Assembly (NCBI GenBank): GCA_018340375.1
Contig: JAFFJZ010000090.1
Coordinates: 335,273 to 399,272 of the forward strand
Source of the DNA: Gonatopus flavifemur
Taxonomy: Eukaryota; Arthropoda; Insecta; Hymenoptera; Dryinidae
DNA: 64,000 nucleotides
Direction: 5' to 3'
The translations under genes and the position numbers were made by a program. A model generated the notes under the pieces. It was not told the DNA's origin. It made no database searches and was given only the letters and a program-made list of their open reading frames with translations. Each line of letters begins with the position of its first letter. Within the stretch, counting starts at the first letter, position 1. This document shows, piece after piece, positions 56,740 through 64,000 of the stretch.

Positions 56740-57085
56740 CAGGTACTGTAGAAACTGCTTTTGTATTTTCAAGCAGATTATCCCGCGCACCATCTTCTTC
56801 CTCTTCTTCTCGAGGGATGTTTGTTCCTGTTCTGAACACAAAATCACAATAAAAATTATAATAAGTTTATTAAGTAATGCTTAATTAATATCTAAGGAAT
56901 TCAATTCTCACGATCGTATTAGACAAGTGTCGCGTAAAAAGTCCAGCATATCATAGTATTTCCATTTTTCTCTTTTGTGTCTGGTCTTCCTGATCCGCTA
57001 GCGTGTGTTTTTGATTGTACCATTCTTCTATGAGTATCTTTCAGGTTTTTGAATTTTTTCTGAGCATCTTCTGCATTTAGTTTGC
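56740..57085 (-). pseudogene. Two exons of a MADF-domain-like gene, with a one-base shift
   Basis: Exon A (57085-56912) follows an acceptor GTCTTTACAG and reads KLNAEDAQKKFKNLKDTHRR, then SKTHASGSGRPDTKEK. After a one-base shift in an A-run it reads KWKYYDMLDFLRDTCLIR. This matches the second half of a MADF domain (KFKxLRDxYRR, SGSG, WxYYDxLxFL), a Myb-like DNA-binding module common in insects. It ends at a donor GTGAGA. Exon B (56831-56740) lies between TTGTGTTCAG and GTAATTG and continues in phase as TGTNIPREEEEEDGARDNLL, an acidic linker. The N-terminal MADF exon was not found. The shift may be a true lesion or a base error, so this is either a gene fragment or a pseudogene. Confidence 0.65.
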
Positions 57086-57124
57086 CTGTAAAGACAAAAG
57101 GTCAATTCCCTGATTAGAGTGCAA

Positions 57125-57215
57125 TAGCAATTCATTAGAAAATGGTTTCATTATGAAACACTATGGATTTTGCGAAAGAATATTCATAAGTGAAGCATAA
57201 AGTTCTATGAATTTG
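57125..57215. repeat. Single diverged arm of the 178-446 foldback
   Basis: Contains ATAGCAATTCATTAGAAAAT and ATTATGAAACACTATGGATT, closely similar to 200-245 (ATAGCAATTCACAAGAAAAT and ATTATGAAACATTATGGATT). No CCCTGGT end is present here. Confidence 0.65.
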
Positions 57216-58269
57216 TTCTTATCTCTGCTAAAAATTCGCAATACAGAACGATTCAAAAGGATAGATTTTCTCTATACTTTTCTATGAGGTTTTTGAATAC
57301 GGAATTCACAATGTTATATCGTTCTTAACCTCTTAAGTGGCTCATTTCGACCAGCGAAGTGCATATCTAAATGGCGAGTTTTTTTTCAACTGCTAATGTG
57401 TATGTACCAAGAGAAAAGATATTGTTATTTTAGCAAATATGTCTTCGCTAAGAGGATTGACTACCCTAACCATGACAATTCATAATGTTAACGAACTAAT
57501 TCCCTACGTTTATGAACTAATTCATCATAATTATTAGTCCTTCGCTAGTCTTACCCAGCTTGATTCGCTGGAAAATGAATTCTCGTTTACCTTAGTAAAC
57601 TGGCTTGCTATCCATATAATAACACACAAATTTCGCTAGAACTGCGGAATTTTTGCTATTGCAGTGAATTTTTTTGCCGTGTGTACATAGTAGGCATGAC
57701 ATACAAAATTCGTCTCGTCTTAGGCATGGTGTTGAGAAAATACTTCAACGATTTGAATAAAGTTTCATTGAATCAATTGAATATCCGTTCTCATTGACCG
57801 AAAGTTTTATAGCGAATTAGATATTTGTTTGATTGATTGAATATTGAGTTGATTCAATAGAACTTAATTCATATCACTTGAGTATTTTGTGGTGACTATT
57901 CAACTAAATATTTCATAATTTCTGGAAATTCTTTTTTTCAGTGTATATTTAAATTGTGATCAATCTAATACACATGGTATGAAATATAAATATTGAATCC
58001 GCTTCAAGTAATGATTATCAAATATTACAAACCCTTGCGTTATTGAAAGAATCACTGGTTTGCAAATGACACGCAGACTTTGATATTTAAACAGTAGAAA
58101 TAGTTTCATTTCTTCAAACTTTTTGCAACTTGTTTGTGACTCTCATACGTAGCATCCAAGTATGAATATCTCTGTACACCTAAGCGCATGTATGCGAATT
58201 AGACATAGTGTTATACACTATTCAACTTCGTGTTACGGATATATCCATCATAGGCATTTTATAATACAT
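57216..58269. other. No recognised gene
   Basis: AT-rich, with no exon signature or boundary recognised on either strand. Confidence 0.4.
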
Positions 58270-58590
58270 CCCACACAGACAAAAAGAGCTCTTTCAGATA
58301 TCTAGAGGATGTCTTTGAAAACTGCAAGAGCTCTTGCAAGACCTTTCCAAAAGATCTCTTTTCGTGAGCGAAAAGATGTCTTATGCAACACCAATAGATG
58401 TCTTTTAGTGGTCTTCAAGAAATCTGAGAGACATCTTCAAGAAATGTTCAAGAATTCTCAATGATTTCTTGAAGATGTTTATAAGAGCTCTTGAAGAGAT
58501 CTTGAAGAATTCTTAAATCCCTCCTGAAGAATTTCTGAAGAACTCTCAAATATCTCTTGAAGATTTCTTGAAAGTATTATTAAAATGTCT
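58270..58590. repeat. CCCACACAGA end followed by AGAAGATTTCTTGA-type array
   Basis: CCCACACAGACAAAAAGAGC begins at 58270 with AT before it, then a degenerate array of words such as TCTTGAAGA, TTCTTGAA and AGAGATCTT to about 58590. It looks like a one-ended member of the CCC...GGG family; no right terminus was found. Confidence 0.5.
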
Positions 58591-59068
58591 TGATTAAAAT
58601 ATTCAAATATCCATAACCATACGAATTCATTCATTATTTTGATTTATTGATTTGAATAAAGGCTTACCAAAACATATGAGGTGTTTGCATATAATTCGAA
58701 TGCAAAAATACTTCAAGCATTTTTCATGCATGTATATGACCTAAATTCAAAATATTTTAACATTCAATTTCATTCACTTGAATCTGAATTTCGATACATT
58801 CTATCTTGCACAAAAATGTGAAATTTGATGGAAATTTAATTCACGTACGTACATAAAAAATAAAGTACAATGGATAAAATAATAAATTGATATACCTCTA
58901 ATGTATGATTCTGCATAATGATAGGTTAGTTTTTGCAAATAGGATCATTCGCTACAAAACAAAATATATTATTGTAATGTAATTGGTTACACGTTTCTTT
59001 TCTACGGCAATACTTTCATTATCCAGTATTGGATCTTGAATGTTTATGTATATATAATTAATTATATA
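58591..59068. other. No recognised gene
   Basis: AT-rich flank of the DD41D element, ending in a TATATA run. Confidence 0.4.
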
Positions 59069-61412
59069 CAGGGTGGGGCATTTAAAGTGTCGCGGGCGTT
59101 TTTTCCAAAAATAAAGTGAGATACGAGAAAATTTTTCGGACAAAAGTTGTAGGTTACCGAGGGGGACATCCGATGGTGGCCTTGGCTTTGACCTCAAATC
59201 TCATCTTCAAGGGCATTCTGAGATCAACTCTTGTTTTTTAAATAGCATCTCATATTTTTCACTGCAGATTTGAATTCTAGGTCAAAAACCAAGAAACTTT
59301 CGTCTGAACCATTTTCCTGAAATCCGCAAAAATGGCGCTCTAATCGATATTGTTCCATTTTGAATCTGACATTCGAATAACTCGAAAACGAAGGGTCTTG
59401 CAAAAGAATGTTTCGTACAAAAGTTGTCAATACACAACACATTTCAATCGTCTACATTACCACCATTCAGAGCTCACGCGATGTAAACAAACGACGGGGT
59501 TCAGTGAAAATTCACGATTTTGAAAGTCAGTTTGTCAGTTACATTTGATTATTACTTGGTTTATGACAAATTGAAAATCATGGATATCCGATACACGGTT
59601 CCTGAAAAGATCGATATGATCTACATTTACGGTGAAGTGCATAAGAACCCCAGACAAGCATATGACTTGTATGCAGAACGATTTCCTGAAAGAACAACGC
59701 CATCCATTAGGTATTTTCAGCGCATTACAAAATTATTCTCAGAAACGGGAAGTGTTACAAGGGAAAAACGACATCGAATGAGAACTATTAGCGGAGAAAA
59801 TGCGGAAGTTAATGTACTAGCTGCAGTAGCCAATAATCCATACGTGAGCTCTCGTGAAATTGAACTCCATTCGGGAATTCCTCGAAGAAGTGTTCTTCGA
59901 ATAATGAAACGTCACAAATTCCATCCGTATCACATTTGTTTGCATCAAGACCTTCACGGTGATGATTTCGAAAATCGTGTACAGTTTTGTCGATGGGGTC
60001 TAGCACAAATGCACAATAACAACTTCATCAACATATTATTTTCTGATGAGTCGACGTTCACCAATCATGGTCAAGTAAATCGACATAATATGCATTACTG
60101 GGCGACAGAAAATTCAAGATGGTTACGTCAAGTAGAGCATCAAAGACAATGGGCTGTGAATGTTTGGTGTGGTATTTTTCGATCTCGAGTAATTGGACCG
60201 TACTTCATTGCAGATACGCTAAATGGAGAGAAGTACAGACATTTCTTAGATCAAGTACTTCCAACATTACTTGAAGACATACCTATTCAGGAACGATTGA
60301 ATATGTGATATCAACACGATGGTTGTCCATCCCATTATGCAGTTACAGCTCGAGAAATATTGGACAGAGATTATCCTGGACGATGGATAGGACGTCGTGG
60401 ACCAGTTCATTGGCCTGCCCGTTCTCCGGATCTTACTTCTCCAGATTTTTTTTTATGGGGATACATAAAAGATACAGTTTATCAACAAGCACCGACTACA
60501 CCTGAGAATATGCGTCAACGAATCATCAATGCATGCGCGAGCATCAATGAAGATATTTTAGCACGAGTTCAGCAATCTTTTGTAAAACGTTTTGAAATGT
60601 GTATTGAAGTCGAAGGCCATCATTTTGAGCATCTACTGCATTAAAATTATCCAAGTGATGTAGACGATTGAAATGTGTTGTGTTTTGTCTGTTACATCAT
60701 TCGATGATTATAAAGGGTGAATTCGAATAAATTCATCATTGTTCAATGTTGTGGTTGGGATAAGTCGAAAACACATTCTTCAGAAGAATCATTTGAAACG
60801 GCCGAAGATTGATCTAATATACATTGATTCTCGACCAATCAGAATACAGGATTCGGAATCCAATCTCTCGTGTTAAACTTACTAATCAAACTGTTCAAAT
60901 TGGGTATCGGATGAATGAAAATTCTCATGTTTTCTTTTTTACATGAAAATTCTGATTGAAAACGAGTAGTTATACTTTTTTCTCCCACTTGAATCCCTAT
61001 CCCTACGAAATAACACTATTTTACATTTGTCTGCGTAATAAAAATCATTACTGAAATTACAACTTTCACCTACAGCATATCGTGATAAGAATTCATGACA
61101 ATAATCAATTTTTCCACAGTGCCGACGAATTCAATCGTTCTACATAGAAAATTTACCAATTTGTATGTTGGTGAATCGTATCGATTATACCGATCAGCTG
61201 ATCGTATGAGCGCCCTCTGCAAGCACCTTCCTCTCTTGTTCTGTTATGACGCTCCTGAATGACCGATGGATCCACCCCATAATTAGTCAACTTTAATTAA
61301 TTATATCTCGGAAATTATGCTTCGAAGAGCATTGTGCAAAAGGACAAATCGTTTTAGAATTTCATCAGGAATCTACTCCCAAAAAAGAGTGCGCGAATTT
61401 TGAATCACCCTG
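59069..61412 (+). mobile_element. Best preserved DD41D Tc1/mariner-like element
   Basis: Ends CAGGGTGGGGCATTT and, on the minus strand, CAGGGTGATTCAAAATTCGC. TA lies at both outer edges (59067-59068 and 61413-61414). The word ACACAACACATTTCAATCGT CTACAT (split for length) near 59435 recurs inverted near 60660, so the inner edges of the terminal regions are also inverted. 2344 bp, one transposase frame. Confidence 0.85.
59580..60644 (+). pseudogene. DD41D transposase, full length except one TGA
   Basis: 355 codons from MDIRYTVPEKIDMIYIYGEV. The N-terminal paired-type helix-turn-helix includes NPRQAYDLYAERFPERTTPS and GIPRRSVLRIMKRH. The catalytic residues are all present: LFSDESTF, YQHDGCPSH and LTSPDFFLWG, with 41 residues between the second and third Asp. 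The sole lesion is a TGA at 60306-60308, where the other copies encode Trp in RxxMWYQ, a TGG-to-TGA change. The C terminus is HHFEHLLH. I chose the ATG at 59580 because family similarity begins there. Confidence 0.92.
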
Positions 61413-61414
61413 TA

Positions 61415-62304
61415 TAAGAAATCAGTAAATTGATATAAATGAACAACTATTCATCAAATACGATGTTGAATAAACTTGCTATGGAAAATATGAATACGCG
61501 ATCAGAATTAAAGAGAAATCACATGAGAATATATTTCAAAAATCATGTAATTAGGTATTTATTGAGATAATGTTCTGAAATATTAGAAGTCCTATGAGGA
61601 ATCATCGAAACATTTGTGAAGGAATATAAATTAATAATGTCTAATCTATCTGATTCGGATCTTCCAATTGCAAAATCACATCACTTGCACTTTATCTCGG
61701 AGCTATAGCACAAATGTTTTTATGATTCCTGATAGAACTTCCAATATTTTAAAACATTATTTGAATAAATACCTAATTACATAATTTTTTTAATATATTT
61801 CAATGTAATTTCTCTTCAACTCTGCTCGCGTATCCATATTTCCCATAGTGAGTTTATTTAATGAAAATCACATCATATTTGATAAATAGTTCTTCATTTA
61901 TATTAATTCACTGATTTCTTATATATATAATAAAACCATCCGCAAAAACAACTCGGATGTATTTTCATTATTAAAATGTCAGAATACATTTTTCCTGGTA
62001 CATTGAAAACACTACGGATTCACTATTTGTCACAATAGTGATTCACTATTGACTGTCAACAATATTTCACTTGGTATTCCTCTTTTAAGGTTTCTATTTG
62101 CTTCCAACAGCGTCTTACTATGCCCACCAATAGCGATATACTCTTGGTAACACACAATTGGTGATCTAAAGTGTTTTATTGTTCCTACCAATAGCGATAT
62201 ACTCTTGGTAACACCCGATTGGTTAGTAACAGTGATGGACTCTTTGACCAACAGCGCATCACTCGTCTTTTTTCCCAGTGTGCCATCTGAAGACACTTTG
62301 AAAA
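61415..62304. other. Unassigned, with a local tandem duplication
   Basis: CTACCAATAGCGATATACTC with TTGGTAACAC occurs near 62130 (as CACCAATAG...) and again near 62195, a duplication of about 60-65 bp. No gene recognised. Confidence 0.45.
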
Positions 62305-63130
62305 ACATCGAATATACATGACCCTTTCAAAGTTTGGAAGAATCAGTCTTGGGTGAAAGTACTGTGCTCAGCGTAGAAGAAATACACTTTTTTAATGTAA
62401 CAGCCCTACGTTCAATGTTATGATATCACCAAACTCTTGTAAACTTTTCACATCCAGCGGAGGAAACTTTATCACCTATGCTGGATGTGACCAGCTTACG
62501 GAAGGTTTGTAATATCATAACATTTAGCGTAGGGCTGTTACAATAAAAAGTACATTTCATCTTCGTTGAGCACAAAACTTTTACAGAAGACTGATTTTTC
62601 CAAACTTTAAATGGGTAATGTATATTAAATGTTGTATTACATTGTGTTCGATTCCGTTCTCATCTGAACATTGATTTTCCTTCAAGTAAGGGATTCGAGA
62701 TAGAAAAGAATTGGGAAAAATTACAAAGAATACTATGAAAACATTTCATATGAAATTACCTAATGAATCATTGGTAATATATGAGCCAATATCATATTGT
62801 GAGACTTGTAATTTTTTTTAACGGTTCATTATGTTATTTTCCCAAAAATTGTAATTTTTCACAATATAGGATTGTGGAAAGCTACAATGTTCTGTAAAAA
62901 CCCATAATATATCATTGGCTAACATACTGCCAATGATTCATTGTGTACTTTTATATAAAATGTTTCCACAGTATTCTTTGTATTGTTTTCCAATTCTTTC
63001 CTATCTCAAATTCCTTACTTGGTGGAAAATCAATGTTCAGAGAAAAATGAAATCCAACACAATGTAATAAAACACTCAATATACATTACCCATCCAAAGT
63101 ATGGAAAAATCAGTCTTTGGTGGAAGTACC
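62305..63130. repeat. Nested foldbacks sharing one arm
   Basis: AGTTTGGAAGAATCAGTCTT at about 62328 is inverted at about 62590 (AAGACTGATTTTTCCAAACT) and repeated forward at about 63090. 62305-62640 and 62575-63130 are thus two overlapping palindromes: the first centred near 62475 (GTAACAGCCCTACG...CGTAGGGCTGTTAC), the second near 62860 (ACATTGATTTTCC...GGAAAATCAATGT). Confidence 0.75.
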
Positions 63131-63500
63131 CCATAAAGCACACCTCCGTGGCCTCCACGGAGAACAAAGGTGGATCCTCCACGTAAGCAACGTGGAGGCT
63201 ACGTAGCCGTTAGGTGGAGAACACGTAGAGTCTGCATAGAGGCACCGGAGAAATGTCCGCCCTATGCAACGTTGCCACAGCGTGGAACGGAGGTGGTGGG
63301 AACGTGGTGGCGAGGTGGAACGACAGTGGAGGCAACGGAGAAGCGAGGTGGAACAAAAGTGGACGCAACGGAGAGGCGACGTGGACGCATTGTAATATTC
63401 GGAAAAGTGGCGCTGCATGCGTCTATTCGGATAGGTGGCATTAACGTTGCTCCTGCGTGGTATTGATACGTCGTACCACCTCGCCACCACGGAAATACGA
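63131..63500. repeat. GC-rich patch with 33-bp tandem units
   Basis: Abruptly GC-rich. AGGTGGAACGACAGTGGAGG CAACGGAGAAGCG (split for length; 63321-63353 or so) is followed by a diverged second unit, flanked by further GTGGAGG/CAACG words. ORFs on both strands are by-products of the composition. A CCTCCRCGKRG palindrome lies near 63150-63200. Confidence 0.6.
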
Positions 63501-64000
63501 CGTAGAGACACACGCACTGCAACTTGGTGTACACGTGGAGTGAATTTTTACAGCTAGGTTTCGGCGCGCAAAATTTGAATGTTCGCAAGCATTTCAAAAT
63601 TTCAAGACTATGCGAATGATTAATTTATTTTTAGTTTGAGAAAGAATGAAAACACACTGGATCTCAAGGAAGGTAAGTTGACAACAATATATATCATTTT
63701 TGTAAATCAAATGAGAATGTTCTTCACATTGTGCTGCGAAGAGGCAGATTGAATGGAAAAATGCACAATTCGTCCGAATTTTTATTATATATATATAAAA
63801 TACACTGGCAGCAGTTTTTGGATTGGTCTTACATTATCTAATGATTTATCATAAAAATTCAACGTCACGCATGATACCTGAATTTCCAAAAAGAAAACTA
63901 ACCATGACAATGATTGTTTCATTGGAAGCAAAAAAAGAAAATTGAATCAATAATCGAAATTCCAACCTTCATGATTCAACCAAAACCTAGCTGTTAAAAA
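63501..64000. other. No recognised gene
   Basis: Splice-like signals (TTTTTAG near 63632; GGAAGGTAAGT near 63667-63677) could bound a tiny exon, but there is no supporting coding pattern. Confidence 0.3.

Noticed and set aside
63110..63597. 135- and 111-codon minus-strand ORFs
   Set aside because: Products of the GC-rich 33-bp repeat; several frames are open at once.
1..64000. Integrated virus or polydnavirus segment
   Set aside because: No viral structural, polymerase or conserved segment gene was recognised; everything coding is explained by transposons or insect-like exons.

Overview
This window looks like non-model insect nuclear DNA that is AT-rich, intron-bearing and almost wholly made of transposable elements and their wreckage. 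The evidence is the mix of families present: Jockey- and I-like LINEs, a gypsy-type gag-pol, DD34D mariner, DD41D Tc1/mariner relatives, a P-element-like transposase, a Mutator-like transposase and many hAT elements. There are no operons, ribosome binding sites or tRNA/rRNA genes. A parasitoid wasp or similar insect would fit, but the sequence alone does not fix the species. The only likely host-type coding sequence is a pair of minus-strand exons near 56.74-57.09 kb resembling a MADF DNA-binding domain. A ubiquitin-protease-like relic lies at 40.4-41.1 kb.

Layout. 0.2-2.8 kb: a foldback element and an 11-12 bp satellite array. 3.0-6.2 kb: a decayed Jockey-like LINE (minus). 6.2-8.3 kb: an inverted repeat family, a CATATATG cluster and a 155-bp palindrome. 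9.7-13.3 kb: a 3'-truncated gypsy-type gag-pol (minus) with a SAP-like N terminus. 13.6-15.5 kb: a Mutator-like transposase relic. 15.9-17.2 kb: a mariner with TA duplications and one frameshift. 17.5-24.3 kb: an I-like LINE (minus), split by two later foldback insertions whose computed removal restores its reading frame. 24.5-33.4 kb: a composite with roughly 600-bp inverted arms. It holds a 3.56-kb palindromic 31-bp satellite element in one arm and a P-like transposase relic inside. 34.4-40.3 kb: a second giant foldback, invaded by a 4.1-kb satellite-carrying element. 40.4-45.0 kb: the protease relic and two DD41D elements. 45-53.3 kb: dense nested MITEs. 55-63.5 kb: further hAT elements, the MADF exons, the best preserved DD41D element, foldbacks and a GC-rich patch.

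Main result. At least seven elements, plus several one-ended or damaged ones, share 5'-CCC...GGG-3' ends and flanking 2-bp direct repeats of varied sequence (TG, TA, CT, GA, AT). They fall in two groups by terminus, CCCTGGT and CCCAGATAGCA, and otherwise have unrelated interiors. Two insertions can be checked internally: one against an empty copy in the opposite arm of a foldback, the other by restored reading frame of the LINE it entered. In the CCCTGGT group the terminal sequence grades into long tandem arrays, so these elements seem to seed or carry satellites. I could not assign the family to a superfamily.

Limits. All repeat, frame and duplication calls were made by eye. Names of domain families are from memory of conserved motifs and were not searched. 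Boundaries without a target duplication are approximate.
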